A stretch of DNA of 64,000 nucleotides from JAPOXR01 sp963662395. GTDB taxonomy: Bacteria > Pseudomonadota > Alphaproteobacteria > Rhodobacterales > Rhodobacteraceae. Below the pieces are notes generated by a model that worked only from the letters and a program-made list of their open reading frames with translations, did no database searches and was not told where the DNA came from. The position numbers and the translations under genes were made by a program. This document shows, piece by piece, positions 35,039-44,554 of the stretch (positions are counted from its first letter, which is position 1; each line of letters starts with the position of its first letter). The stretch covers positions 2,108,001 through 2,172,000 of the forward strand of contig OY759511.1 of NCBI GenBank assembly GCA_963662395.1. The letters run 5' to 3'.

Positions 35039-35830
35039 GTGCTTCGACTGGACAGATTGGGGAAGACCTACAAGACCGGAGACCAGGCGCTCACTGCGAT
35101 AGATCTCGAGGTTCCGGAAGGCCAGGTGATGGCGCTTATCGGCCCCTCCGGCGCCGGCAAGTCGACCCTGATCCGATGCATCAATCGCCTGGTCGAGCCG
35201 ACTGGCGGGCGTGTCTGGCTGAAGGATGTCGAACTGACCGGGATGTCGTCGCGGGGTTTGCGCCGCGAACGTCGCCGAATGGGCATGATATTCCAGGAAT
35301 ACGCCCTGATCGAACGCCTGACCGTCATGGAAAACATCCTTTCCGGCCGGCTTGGCTATGTCGGTTTCTGGCGCAGTTTCCTGCGTCGTTATCCCCAGAA
35401 GGACGTGGATTCGGCCTTCCGCCTGCTTGACCGGATCGGCCTGCTGTCCATGGCCGACAAGCGGGCGGACGAACTTTCCGGCGGCCAGCGCCAGCGGGTC
35501 GGCATTTGCCGGGCCTTGATCCAGGATCCCGACCTGTTGCTGGTCGACGAACCCACCGCATCACTCGATCCCAAGACATCGCGACAGATCATGCGCCTGA
35601 TCTGCGAGTTGTGCGAAGAGCGCCGGCTGGCTGCGATCATCAACATCCACGACGTGGCGCTTGCGCAGATGTTCGTCCAGCGGGTTGTAGGTCTTCGCCA
35701 GGGAATCATCGAATTCGATGGCCCACCCGACTCCCTGACCCCGGATGTCCTGACGATGATTTACGGCGAGGAGGATTGGGAGCGGACGATCCGGCGAGTC
35801 GACGAAGACGAGGAAGGTGCGGTCGCGTGA
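35039..35830 (+). CDS. phnC: Phosphonate-type ABC transporter ATP-binding protein
   Basis: The 263-residue ATPase has Walker A GPSGAGKS, signature LSGGQRQR, Walker B LLLVDEP and the switch His in INIHDVALA. A GGGGGAG ribosome site precedes a GTG start at 35039. It fits PhnC of the phosphonate and phosphite importers. It overlaps the first permease gene at a GTGA junction. Confidence 0.93.
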   Translation: MLRLDRLGKTYKTGDQALTAIDLEVPEGQVMALIGPSGAGKSTLIRCINRLVEPTGGRVWLKDVELTGMSSRGLRRERRRMGMIFQEYALIERLTVMENILSGRLGYVGFWRSFLRRYPQKDVDSAFRLLDRIGLLSMADKRADELSGGQRQRVGICRALIQDPDLLLVDEPTASLDPKTSRQIMRLICELCEERRLAAIINIHDVALAQMFVQRVVGLRQGIIEFDGPPDSLTPDVLTMIYGEEDWERTIRRVDEDEEGAVA

Positions 35831-36639
35831 GCGACGATCTCGACCGCGTGCTCGGCAGGAGGTGGAAGAAGCCGCCACTTGTCAAACGGGCCTGGCTGCG
35901 ACGGTCCTTGCTGATCGGTTTTGTCGTCTACCTGATGCTGGCAGTATCCACCATCGAGGTCAACTGGCTGCGCGTCTATGAAGGCCTCGACAGGGGATGG
36001 CTGTTCGTGGTGGCATTCGCCAGCCCGGATTTCATTTCGAGATCGTCCGATATCTGGGCCGGCATGATGGAGAGCATCGTCATGACCGTGGCCGCGTCCG
36101 TGGCCGGCATTGCCATATCCATTCCGATCGGGTTGGGCGCGGCACGAAACATTGCCCCGCTGCCGGTATACCTGGTCTGCCGGGGAATCGTCGCCATCAG
36201 CCGCGCGCTGCAGGAGATCATCGTCGCAATCCTGCTGGTTGCGATCTTCGGTTTCGGCCCCCTTGCCGGTTTCCTGACACTGAGCTTTGCAACCATCGGT
36301 TTCCTGTCGAAATTGCTGGCAGAGGATATCGAGAGCATGGACCGGGTCCAGGCCGAGGCGATCAGGGCATCCGGTCCCAGTTGGCTGCAATGGATCAATT
36401 ATGGTGTCCAGCCCCAGGTCATGCCCCGGCTGATCGGGCTGAGCATCTACCGGGTTGATATCAATTTCCGGGAAAGCGCCATCCTGGGGCTGGTTGGTGC
36501 CGGCGGGATCGGAGCGACGCTGAACACCGCCTTCGACCGGTACGAATATGATACCGCGGCGGCGATCCTAATCCTGATCATCGTCATCGTCATGGCTCTC
36601 GAATACATCTCGGGAATCATCCGGGCGAGGGTACAGTAA
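35827..36639 (+). CDS. phnE: Phosphonate-type ABC transporter permease 1
   Basis: The 270-residue inner-membrane protein has five to six hydrophobic helices (first at about 27-46) and the cytoplasmic EAA-type loop (DIESMDRVQAEAIRASGPSWLQ). I start at the GTG at 35827, which overlaps the phnC stop codon; the open frame upstream only runs through phnC. It pairs with the second permease gene downstream to form the membrane channel. Confidence 0.9.
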   Translation: MSDDLDRVLGRRWKKPPLVKRAWLRRSLLIGFVVYLMLAVSTIEVNWLRVYEGLDRGWLFVVAFASPDFISRSSDIWAGMMESIVMTVAASVAGIAISIPIGLGAARNIAPLPVYLVCRGIVAISRALQEIIVAILLVAIFGFGPLAGFLTLSFATIGFLSKLLAEDIESMDRVQAEAIRASGPSWLQWINYGVQPQVMPRLIGLSIYRVDINFRESAILGLVGAGGIGATLNTAFDRYEYDTAAAILILIIVIVMALEYISGIIRARVQ

Positions 36640-37454
36640 TGCCGACCCGCGAATTGGCCGGCACCAGGGTCTGGCAACGGCGGACCCGGGCGCAATCGCT
36701 GTTTCACTGGGCAATCTGGCTGGCTGGAACGGCAGTCTTCGTCTTCTGCTGGCAGCGGATTTCCGATGCCACCACCTGGTTCTTCGTGTGGGATGCGCCG
36801 CGCATATCGGCCGATATCTGGACCCGGGCGACCCCTCCCCGATGGGAATACGTGACCAAGCTGGGTGGTCCGATCTGGGATACGCTGAACATCGCCACCC
36901 TGGGGACGATCATCGCCATCTGCCTGGCTGTTCCCGTGGCCTTCCTGGCCGCCCGAAATACGACGCCATCAAGACTGTTCCTGCGACCGATCGCTCTTCT
37001 CGTCATCGTGTCGTCCCGTTCCATCAACTCGCTGATCTGGGCGCTGCTGCTTATTGCCATCATCGGTCCGGGGGTGCTCGCCGGCGTGCTGGCGATCGCC
37101 ATCCGGTCGATCGGGTTCTGCGCCAAGCTCCTCTACGAGGCGATCGAGGAAATCGACGGAAACCAGGTGGAGGCGATCGAGGCGACCGGTGCCAGGCCGT
37201 GGCAGGTCATGACCTATGGAATCGTTCCACAGATATTACCTGCCTTTGCAGGAATCGCGGTATTCCGGTGGGATATCAATATTCGAGAAAGCACGGTGCT
37301 GGGCCTGGTCGGTGCCGGGGGGATCGGGCTTCAGCTGCAGGCTTCGCTCAATGTTCTGGCATGGCCGCAGGTCAGCCTGATCCTGCTGGTCATTCTTGCT
37401 GCGGTCGTGGTCAGCGAATGGGTCTCGGCCAAGGTCAGGGGCGCAATCATCTGA
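36639..37454 (+). CDS. phnE: Phosphonate-type ABC transporter permease 2
   Basis: The 271-residue permease is a paralogue of the one upstream. It shares the EAA-type loop (AIEEIDGNQVEAIEATGARPWQ) and the conserved WDINIRESTVLGLVGAGGIG segment. Its ATG overlaps the previous stop codon by one base (TAATG). Two PhnE-type permeases in tandem are usual in these transporters. Confidence 0.9.
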   Translation: MPTRELAGTRVWQRRTRAQSLFHWAIWLAGTAVFVFCWQRISDATTWFFVWDAPRISADIWTRATPPRWEYVTKLGGPIWDTLNIATLGTIIAICLAVPVAFLAARNTTPSRLFLRPIALLVIVSSRSINSLIWALLLIAIIGPGVLAGVLAIAIRSIGFCAKLLYEAIEEIDGNQVEAIEATGARPWQVMTYGIVPQILPAFAGIAVFRWDINIRESTVLGLVGAGGIGLQLQASLNVLAWPQVSLILLVILAAVVVSEWVSAKVRGAII

Positions 37455-37659
37455 GGGTGGCGATCCGGACCCTCGCAAGACATGCCCGGCCCGCACGCCG
37501 GGGAGCGGCGGGAGATGGCACCTCGCCGCCACGGCAGCTTCACAAAGCCGGGCCTGAAGATGGTTCGGAGCGAATTGACCAATTGGCCGGACTTCCGATA
37601 ATCGTTCCGACGAGATGGCTGTGCCGGAGCCGCACAGCATTCCGGGCGGAGAGACCGTG

Positions 37660-39312
37660 ATGCAGGCTGAACGCGAAGCGATGGATTTCGATGTCGTCAT
37701 TGTCGGCGGCGGGCCGGCAGGGCTTTCGGCGGCGATCCGGCTGAAACAGCTGAACCCGGACCTCGAAGTCTGCGTCCTCGAGAAGGGATCCGAAATCGGC
37801 TCCCACATCCTTTCGGGGGCCGTGCTGGACCCGTGCGGGCTGAATGCGCTGTTGCCGGACTGGAAGGAACGCGGTGCGCCGGTCCGCAACGAGGTCCGCA
37901 GGGACAGCTTCTACATGCTCGGCGAGGGGGGGATGCTGCGAATCCCGAACTGGCCAATGCCGCCCCTGATGAGCAATCACGGCAACTATATCGTGTCCAT
38001 GGCCAATGTCTGCAGATGGCTCGCCGAACAGGCAGAGGCGCTGGAGGTCGATGTCTTTCCCGGCATGTCATGCTCGGAGCTGGTCTGGGGTGCGGGTGGC
38101 GAGGTGGCGGGGGTGGTAGCCGGCGAATTCGGCCGCCAGGGTGACGGGAGTCCCGGACCATCCTACGAGCCCGGGATGAATGTACTCGGCAAGTATGTCC
38201 TGTTGTGCGAGGGTGCCCGCGGATCACTCTCCAGGCAGGTCATCACCAGGTTTGACCTCGATGCCGGCCACGACGTGCCGAAGTTCGGCCTGGGAATGAA
38301 GGAAATATGGGAGGTCCGGCCCGACCGGCACCGCCAGGGTGATGTCGTTCACACCGCCGGCTGGCCGCTCGGCGGCAATGCGGGTGGCGGATCCTTCATC
38401 TACCACATGGAAGACAACCAGATCAGCATCGGGTTTGTCGTCCATTTGAATTATCGCAACCCCTGGCTGTACCCGTACATGGAATTCCAGCGGTTCAAGC
38501 ATCATCCGATGGTTGCCAGGCTGCTGGATGGCGGCAGGCGGGTAGCCTATGGGGCGCGGGTGATCACCGAGGGAGGCTGGCAGTCGATTCCGAAGATTGC
38601 CTTCCCGGGTGGAGCGCTGGTCGGCTGTTCGGCCGGCCTGGTGAATGTCCCCAGGATCAAGGGCAACCACAATGCCATGCTCAGCGGAATTGCCGCCGCC
38701 GAGGCCGCCGCCGAGGCAATCGGGAATGGCCGCTCGGCCGATGAGCTCACGGAATACGAGCATGCGGTGAGGAATGGTCCGGTGGGCCGGGACCTCAAGC
38801 GGGTGAGGAATGTCAAGCCGCTATGGTCCAGGAACGGGTTCCTGGCCTCGATGGCTCTCGGTGCAGTCGATATGTGGGTGGCAAACCTGACCGGGTGGAA
38901 CCCGCTCGGAACACTCTCCCACGGCACGACTGATGCCGCTGCGACCGAGGGCGCGGCGAAGCATCAGCCCATCCGGTATCCGAAGCCGGATGGCATCCTG
39001 AGTTTCGACCGGGTCACCAATGTCGGTTTTTCCGGAACCAACCACGAGGACGGTCAGCCCTGTCACCTGCACCTGCTTGATCCGGCGGTACCGATTTCCG
39101 TCAACCTGCCGGAGTTCGGCGAGCCGGCGCAGCGATACTGCCCGGCCGGGGTCTACGAGGTCCTGACCAATGATGACGGATCCAACCCGCGCTTCCAGAT
39201 CAACGCCCAGAATTGCGTGCATTGCAAGACATGCGACATCAAGGATCCATCGGCGAATATCGAATGGCGCACGCCGCAGGGCGGGGAGGGTCCGAACTAT
39301 CCGAACATGTAG
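37660..39312 (+). CDS. Electron transfer flavoprotein-ubiquinone oxidoreductase
   Basis: The 550-residue membrane-associated flavoprotein passes electrons from ETF (fatty acid, amino acid and methylamine oxidation) to ubiquinone. The FAD-binding VVIVGGGPAGLSAA is near residue 10. The C-terminal [4Fe-4S] domain uses the first Cys in YCPAGVYEV and then CVHCKTC. I use the ATG at 37660, which has GGCGGAGAG before it, rather than the ATG at 37615. No etfAB genes are adjacent. Length and motifs are normal. Confidence 0.95.
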   Translation: MQAEREAMDFDVVIVGGGPAGLSAAIRLKQLNPDLEVCVLEKGSEIGSHILSGAVLDPCGLNALLPDWKERGAPVRNEVRRDSFYMLGEGGMLRIPNWPMPPLMSNHGNYIVSMANVCRWLAEQAEALEVDVFPGMSCSELVWGAGGEVAGVVAGEFGRQGDGSPGPSYEPGMNVLGKYVLLCEGARGSLSRQVITRFDLDAGHDVPKFGLGMKEIWEVRPDRHRQGDVVHTAGWPLGGNAGGGSFIYHMEDNQISIGFVVHLNYRNPWLYPYMEFQRFKHHPMVARLLDGGRRVAYGARVITEGGWQSIPKIAFPGGALVGCSAGLVNVPRIKGNHNAMLSGIAAAEAAAEAIGNGRSADELTEYEHAVRNGPVGRDLKRVRNVKPLWSRNGFLASMALGAVDMWVANLTGWNPLGTLSHGTTDAAATEGAAKHQPIRYPKPDGILSFDRVTNVGFSGTNHEDGQPCHLHLLDPAVPISVNLPEFGEPAQRYCPAGVYEVLTNDDGSNPRFQINAQNCVHCKTCDIKDPSANIEWRTPQGGEGPNYPNM

Positions 39313-39414
39313 GTCCGGACCCGGTCGAAACGACGGATCTCCAGGGTAACAATCCCGTCAACTTTGTTGTTATCGTCCAGCATACTGGGTAGTTTGTCGC
39401 CGCAAGGGGAGCAT

Positions 39415-41163
39415 ATGGTCGTGAGTGTCAAAAGGACAGGAATTCTGGCGGCAGCTGCCTTGCTGTTCCTGAACCAGCCCCTGGCTGCAAATGACAATGT
39501 TGCCTCGACATGGGAGATCGCCGACTACCTGCGCGGGCGTGCAGCGATTCTCAACCAGGATTTCGACCTGGCCTCCGAAAGCCTGGATCGGCTGGTCGAG
39601 GCCCATCCCGATCACCCGCATTTTCTCGGCCAGGCATTGCAATCGGCGATTGCCACCGGCGAGTTTGACCGGGCCATCGAATTTTCCCGGAAACTGGATG
39701 CCACGGATCCCGGCAAGAATGACCTGGCGGTCAACCTGCTGGTCGCCACCGAAATCCTGGATGGCAATATTGCCGGTGCCATCGACCGCTACGAGAAGTC
39801 GGGGATCGGGCTGAACGATGCATTCTGGCGGATACTCAGGGCATGGTCCCATTTCGAGGAGGGTCGATTTCAGGATGCGGAGCTGGAACTCACCCAGGCG
39901 GCCGAAGATGACCCGCTCAGGTCGATCACCCAGTATCATCTTGCCCTGATGATGGGTGTGCAGGGCCGACACAAGGAGGCGGATGAGATTCTGGTTGGCA
40001 TCTCCGGCCCGGGCGCCCGGTTGCCCGGCTCGCTGGCTGCCAGGATTATCCAGGCGCGAACAGGTTTCCTGATCCGCCAGGGCCTGCTGGAAGAGGCTCG
40101 CGAGATCAGCACATTCCTGCCGGAGCCCCTGCCCGGCCTGGCATCGGAAGAGTTGAAACAGCTGAGTGCGATGCTGTCCGGCGATGGGAGCGCCGATGTG
40201 GACATCGCCAGCACCGCGGCCGAGGGAATATCCGGCTTCTTTGCCCAGGTCGGTGAAACCTATCGGCAGAACAGCGATTACAGTACCGCTCTGGCCTATA
40301 GCCGGCTGGCCATGTTCCTTGACCAGGACAACATTGCCAGGAGGCTGGAAGTCGCCGACACTCTCGGCGGCCTCGAGAGCTGGACGATTGCCGAGCGCGA
40401 ATTCGCCCGGGTCCCGCAATCCGAACCACTGCACCGGTATGCGGCAATCGGCAGGGCGAATGCCCTGCACAACCTTGGCAGAGGGGATGAAGCCTACGGG
40501 CTGCTGGAGAACCTGGCCGGGTCCGGGAACAACAGCATCAACCTCCAGATGGAAATCGGCGAACTGAGCTGGCTCGACCTGGACTATGAACGTGCATTGG
40601 GTGCGTACAACGCCGCCGTCGAACTGGTCGAGACTGAACATGCCGTCCTGCCGGGCGAGGCCCCTGCCGACAACCCGGCATCTGATACCTGGCTGCCCTA
40701 CTACCTGCGCGCCATCACCTATTTCGACCTTGACCGGTGGGAAGAGGCAAAGTCCGATTTCAGGACCGCGGTGGAGATGTCCGGGGAAAACCCGTACGTC
40801 CTCAACTACCTGGGCTACTCGCTCGCCGACCGGAACGAGAGCCTGGAGGAGGCCGAACAACTCATTGTCAAGGCAGTCAACCAGATGCCCGAAAATGGCG
40901 CGTTCGTGGATTCCCTGGGATGGGTTTTCTACCGGCAGGGTCGATTCGAGGAATCGCTGGAACAGATGGAACTTGCCATCAAGCTGGAGCCGCTGGACCC
41001 GGTTGTCATGGACCACCTTGGCGATGTCTATTGGCAGGTTGGACGAAAGCGCGAGGCGAGGTTCCACTGGAATCGTGCATTGTCGTATGACAATGAAATC
41101 ACCGATGAGGAGTTGATCCGGCAAAAACTCGAGACCGGCCTGGAAGGTGCGGCGCAACCCTGA
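39415..41163 (+). CDS. Exported tetratricopeptide-repeat protein
   Basis: The 582-residue protein begins with a signal peptide (MVVSVKRTGILAAAALLFLN, cleavage near QPLAA). It consists of helical TPR-like repeats, clearest in the last third (YYLRAITYFDLDRWEEAKSD, PYVLNYLGYSLADRN and GWVFYRQGRFEESLEQMELA). AGGGGAG precedes the ATG at 39415. It probably acts as a periplasmic or membrane-bound scaffold. It is encoded just upstream of ispE, whose start overlaps its stop codon. No specific function is evident. Confidence 0.8.
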   Translation: MVVSVKRTGILAAAALLFLNQPLAANDNVASTWEIADYLRGRAAILNQDFDLASESLDRLVEAHPDHPHFLGQALQSAIATGEFDRAIEFSRKLDATDPGKNDLAVNLLVATEILDGNIAGAIDRYEKSGIGLNDAFWRILRAWSHFEEGRFQDAELELTQAAEDDPLRSITQYHLALMMGVQGRHKEADEILVGISGPGARLPGSLAARIIQARTGFLIRQGLLEEAREISTFLPEPLPGLASEELKQLSAMLSGDGSADVDIASTAAEGISGFFAQVGETYRQNSDYSTALAYSRLAMFLDQDNIARRLEVADTLGGLESWTIAEREFARVPQSEPLHRYAAIGRANALHNLGRGDEAYGLLENLAGSGNNSINLQMEIGELSWLDLDYERALGAYNAAVELVETEHAVLPGEAPADNPASDTWLPYYLRAITYFDLDRWEEAKSDFRTAVEMSGENPYVLNYLGYSLADRNESLEEAEQLIVKAVNQMPENGAFVDSLGWVFYRQGRFEESLEQMELAIKLEPLDPVVMDHLGDVYWQVGRKREARFHWNRALSYDNEITDEELIRQKLETGLEGAAQP

Positions 41164-42041
41164 CCCATCAAACGCCAGCTGCCGAAATCTCCGGAATTGC
41201 CCCGGCCAAGGTCAATCTGGCACTGCATGCCGGATGCCGGCGCCGCGATGGCATGACATTGCTTGCCAGCCTGGTGGCATTTGCCGAATTTGGCGATCGC
41301 ATCACGATCCGGGCCAGCGACAGGATGGGCCTGTCGGTCAACTTCTCGCCGGGGATGGCAGTTCCAACCGATCACTCCAACCTGGCAATTCGGGCCGCGA
41401 TGCTGGTGACGGGCAGCAGGTACGCTGATATCCGGCTGGACAAGCGCATACCGGTTGCGGCCGGCCTTGGTGGCGGCTCATCGGATGCGGCCACGGTCAT
41501 CAGGCTCGTGGAGGGGCTGTGGGGCACGCCGGCACCCGATGCCGCATCGCTGGTCGCACTAGGTGCGGATGTGCCGGTCTGCATGGCCGGTCACCCGGCA
41601 TTGATCGAGGGAATCGGCGAGCGGATAACGCCGGTGAACACCGTGCCGGCGCTCGACCTGGTGCTGGTCAACCCTGGCATCCCCCTGCCAACCGGCCGGG
41701 TATTCCAGGCTTTTGCCGGTCGGGGAGTGCCGGAGCTTGATATGCCGCCGGAGACCGGCAATGTTCCGGAATTCGTGGCGTGGCTGGCTGGCCAGCGCAA
41801 TGATCTTGAGCCGGTTGCCCTGGGGCTCGAGCCGGAGATCGGCCGGGTGCTTGACGACGTCAGGGCGGCAAGGGAATGCCTGCTGGCAAGAATGTCCGGG
41901 TCAGGTGCTTCCTGTTTCGGGATCTTTCCAGGACCGGATGCGGCGAATGCAGCAGCAGCAAGGATCGCGGCCGGCCATCCCGGTTGGTGGGTGATGCCGA
42001 CCCGGTTGCACCCTTCCGGATCGAGTCAGTTGTTCCTGTAA
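41160..42041 (+). CDS. ispE: 4-diphosphocytidyl-2-C-methyl-D-erythritol kinase, probable CTG start
   Basis: The GHMP kinase performs the ATP-dependent step of the MEP isoprenoid pathway. The PVAAGLGGGSSDAA motif binds ATP, and a late GSGASCFG matches the third GHMP motif. The homology begins at IAPAKVNLALHAGCR, upstream of the first ATG (41253, MTLLAS). Between the previous gene's stop and that homology the only start-like codon in frame is a CTG at 41160, overlapping the TPR stop codon (CTGA), with GGAAGGTG about ten bases upstream. That gives 293 residues. The usual GYH after RRxD is replaced by GMT. The last 16 bp overlap ispB on the opposite strand. Confidence 0.85.
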   Translation: MTHQTPAAEISGIAPAKVNLALHAGCRRRDGMTLLASLVAFAEFGDRITIRASDRMGLSVNFSPGMAVPTDHSNLAIRAAMLVTGSRYADIRLDKRIPVAAGLGGGSSDAATVIRLVEGLWGTPAPDAASLVALGADVPVCMAGHPALIEGIGERITPVNTVPALDLVLVNPGIPLPTGRVFQAFAGRGVPELDMPPETGNVPEFVAWLAGQRNDLEPVALGLEPEIGRVLDDVRAARECLLARMSGSGASCFGIFPGPDAANAAAARIAAGHPGWWVMPTRLHPSGSSQLFL

Positions 42042-43063
42042 GCCGCGAACTCGGCCAGATCGTCCAGATCGTCCCTCAGCCGGTGCCCGGGAAGGTTCTG
42101 CAACTCGTGCCGTGCCCGGTCAGACCATGTCCGCGCATCGTCATGAACCTCTTCGAGTATCCCGCGCGATTTCAGCAATCCGACCGCCTGGTCGAAATCG
42201 CCCTCCCGCTGGTCTCCGGCAGCAATCACCCGGACCCAGAATTGCCGTTCTGCCTCGTCAGCCCTGGCATGAGCCCGGATGATCGGCAGTGTCATCTTGC
42301 GATCACGGAAATCGTCGCCGACATTCTTGCCGATCGTCTTCGAATCTCCGTAGTCCAGCATGTCATCCCTGATCTGGAAGCTGATCCCCAGGGCATTGCC
42401 GAAATTGCCGGCAGCCTCCTGCTCGGCCTGGTCTCCTCCGGCAACCAGCACCCCTACCCTGGCGGCAGCCGAGAACAGCGATGCGGTCTTGCCACCAATG
42501 ATCCTGAAATATGTTGCCTCGTCGACATCAACCCGATGGGTTTCGGCAAGCTGGATGATCTCGGCCTCCGAAATGGTTGCCGATGCATTGGCCAGCACGT
42601 CGAGTGCTGCAATCGAGCTGGTCCTGACCATCAGCTGGAAGGACCGGGCGAAAAAGAAATCGCCAACCAGGACCGATGACTTGTTGTCCCAGAGCAGGTT
42701 TGCCGTCGGTTTGCCGCGGCGTTGAGCGCTCTGGTCGACGACATCGTCATGCAACAGGGTCGCGGTGTGAATGAATTCGACCGCGGCGGCAAGATGCAGG
42801 TGACTCTCGCCGGGGTAATCGAACAGGCCAGCCGCCGACAGGGTCAGGATCGGCCGGATCTGCTTGCCTCCGGATCCGAGCAGATGGTCGGCGATTTCCT
42901 GGATGCGGGCCACATGCGTCGAATCGGCCCGCTCCCTGATCAGCTGTCGAACCTGTGCGAGTTCGGAGGCGAGTTCGGAGGCGAGCCTGGCAAGCGGGTC
43001 GGACGACCCCGTCGCGCCGCCGGTGCGCCCGGCACTATCGTCTCGACAATCTCTGGCGTCCAC
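42026..43063 (-). CDS. ispB: Octaprenyl/polyprenyl diphosphate synthase
   Basis: The trans-prenyltransferase has both Asp-rich motifs: LLHDDVVDQSAQRRG (first, DDxxD) and IRDDMLDYGDSK (second), plus GGKQIRPILTLSAA near the start. It makes the ubiquinone side chain. The frame is open back to 43177, but that would overlap the divergent DUF2007 gene. Internal GTG codons at 43063 or 43072 fit better; 43063 gives 345 residues and is my choice, with the start uncertain. It converges on ispE, which provides the precursor pathway. Confidence 0.9.
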   Translation of the reverse strand: MDARDCRDDSAGRTGGATGSSDPLARLASELASELAQVRQLIRERADSTHVARIQEIADHLLGSGGKQIRPILTLSAAGLFDYPGESHLHLAAAVEFIHTATLLHDDVVDQSAQRRGKPTANLLWDNKSSVLVGDFFFARSFQLMVRTSSIAALDVLANASATISEAEIIQLAETHRVDVDEATYFRIIGGKTASLFSAAARVGVLVAGGDQAEQEAAGNFGNALGISFQIRDDMLDYGDSKTIGKNVGDDFRDRKMTLPIIRAHARADEAERQFWVRVIAAGDQREGDFDQAVGLLKSRGILEEVHDDARTWSDRARHELQNLPGHRLRDDLDDLAEFAAYRNN

Positions 43064-43078
43064 TGCTACCACTTCCGG

Positions 43079-43303
43079 ATGAAGGAACTCTTCCGCACGA
43101 ACGACCCCACGGAAATTGCCTGTGCCACCGCCCTGCTGGAGGGCGAAGGTATAGGATGTTTCGTCATGGACATCCATATGAGCGTGCTCGAGGGATCAAT
43201 CGGGATCTTGCCAAGGCGCATGATGGTCGCCGAAGTCGATCTCGTTCGGGCCCGGCGCGTGTTGCGGGACAACGGAATTGGAGATGATCCGGGCCAGGGG
43301 TGA
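43079..43303 (+). CDS. DUF2007 small protein (putative signal-transducing)
   Basis: The 74-residue protein begins MKELFRTNDPTEIACATALL and contains GIGCFVMDIHMSVLEGSIG, the typical DUF2007 pattern. It is divergent from ispB with only 15 bp between the chosen starts. It overlaps the trmN6 start by 20 bp. In many alphaproteobacteria this gene sits between ispB and trmN6. Its biochemical role is unknown. Confidence 0.8.
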   Translation: MKELFRTNDPTEIACATALLEGEGIGCFVMDIHMSVLEGSIGILPRRMMVAEVDLVRARRVLRDNGIGDDPGQG

Positions 43304-44057
43304 GGTCAGCGTGGATGACCTGACGCTTGACCGGTTTCTCGGCGGCCGGATCGAGGCCTGGCAACCGCGCCACGGATTTCGGGCCGGAATTGATTCCGTC
43401 CTGCTCGCCGCCGCAACCCCGGCTTCGCCCGGCCAGCGGGTATTTGAACCGGGATGCGGCGCTGGAATTGCCATGCTCTGCCTTGGCAGCCGGGTCGGTG
43501 GTCTCGATGCTACCGGAATGGAGATCCAGGACTTCTATTCCGACCTTGTCCAACGGAATGCCGGTCACACCGGAATTCCGGTCAGGGTCGTTTCCGGCTG
43601 TGTCACCCGACCCCCGCCCCTGATTGCGTCGTCCACATTCGATCACGTGATTGCCAATCCGCCCTATTTTCCTGCCGGCAGCACGGTGCCCCCGAGGGAT
43701 CCCGGGCGGGCGGCGGCGATGGTCGAGCAGGTGCCGCTTGGTGCTTGGACCAGCCTGGCCGCCAGTGTTCTCGACCGCGATGGCTGGTTGACGATGGTGC
43801 TTCCCGCTGGCCGCCAATCCGAGATCATCTCGTTGCTGCGCGGCAATTTCGGCCGGATTCTCGTCAGGCCGGTCCTGCCGGAGCGACACCGTGCTGCCAG
43901 CAGGATCCTGGTCAGGGCAGCGCGGGAGGGCACCTCCTCGGTCAGCGAGCTCTGCCCGCTCATCCTGCATGAGGGCCCCTCTTCATCGCGCTCCGGAAAT
44001 CCGTTCACCGACGAGGCGGAGGGGTTGCTGCGTGGTGGAAAGGGGCTTGAATTCTGA
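43284..44057 (+). CDS. trmN6: tRNA1(Val) A37 N6-methyltransferase-type enzyme
   Basis: The 257-residue class I SAM-dependent methyltransferase has VFEPGCGAGIAMLCL (SAM-binding glycine loop) and the adenine N6 motif NPPYFPAG. It matches the TrmN6/YfiC family acting on tRNA or a related RNA substrate. The ATG at 43284 is preferred over the TTG at 43278. It overlaps the DUF2007 gene by 20 bp, so the two are likely co-translated. Confidence 0.85.
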   Translation: MIRARGEVSVDDLTLDRFLGGRIEAWQPRHGFRAGIDSVLLAAATPASPGQRVFEPGCGAGIAMLCLGSRVGGLDATGMEIQDFYSDLVQRNAGHTGIPVRVVSGCVTRPPPLIASSTFDHVIANPPYFPAGSTVPPRDPGRAAAMVEQVPLGAWTSLAASVLDRDGWLTMVLPAGRQSEIISLLRGNFGRILVRPVLPERHRAASRILVRAAREGTSSVSELCPLILHEGPSSSRSGNPFTDEAEGLLRGGKGLEF

Positions 44058-44234
44058 ATGTCGGCCGCCGCGCCTCCGGTGATATATCGGGATTGCCGGG
44101 CGATGATTCCCGCCACCGGCCCCGGCAAGGTCCGAATGTCGGAACTGGCGGCCAATGCATTCCAGATTTTGCTTGAAGCAGGTGAATTCTCGCCTACATT
44201 AAGTGGTATCAGCCCATCATGTCATGGAGGAAAA

Positions 44235-44402
44235 ATGTCGGTGCATGAACAACTGGCCGATCTGAAGAAACAGCATCAGGAGCTGTCAGCCACTATCGAA
44301 GTCGAGCAGAACAATCCGGGCGCAGATCACTTTGCAATTACCGAACTCAAGAAGAAAAAGCTGCAGATCAAGGAGCAGATACACAGGCTCTCCGAGGCGT
44401 AA
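44235..44402 (+). CDS. DUF465 (YdcH-like) small coiled-coil protein
   Basis: This 55-residue protein (MSVHEQLADLKKQHQELSAT and a Lys-rich second helix ITELKKKKLQIKEQIHRL) matches the DUF465 family of short helical-hairpin proteins found across proteobacteria. GGAGG lies five bases before the ATG at 44235. The longer open frame back to 44058 has no support. Its function is not known. It is convergent with phaB. Confidence 0.85.
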   Translation: MSVHEQLADLKKQHQELSATIEVEQNNPGADHFAITELKKKKLQIKEQIHRLSEA

Positions 44403-44554
44403 CTGCCGGAGAAACCGGGCAACTGCCTCCCCATCGACCCTTTCACCATCGGGATGATCCATCCTGCTTGCGGATGGCCGACTCTCCCGACCCCTTCATT
44501 CGGCACCCGGATGGTACCGGGAGCCAGGGTGGCGCGCCGTCCTGGCGACGGCAA

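Noticed and set aside
39370..41157. A 595-residue open frame on the minus strand
   Set aside because: It is antisense to the TPR protein gene, which has a signal peptide, ribosome site and recognisable repeats. High GC content makes long antisense frames common here.
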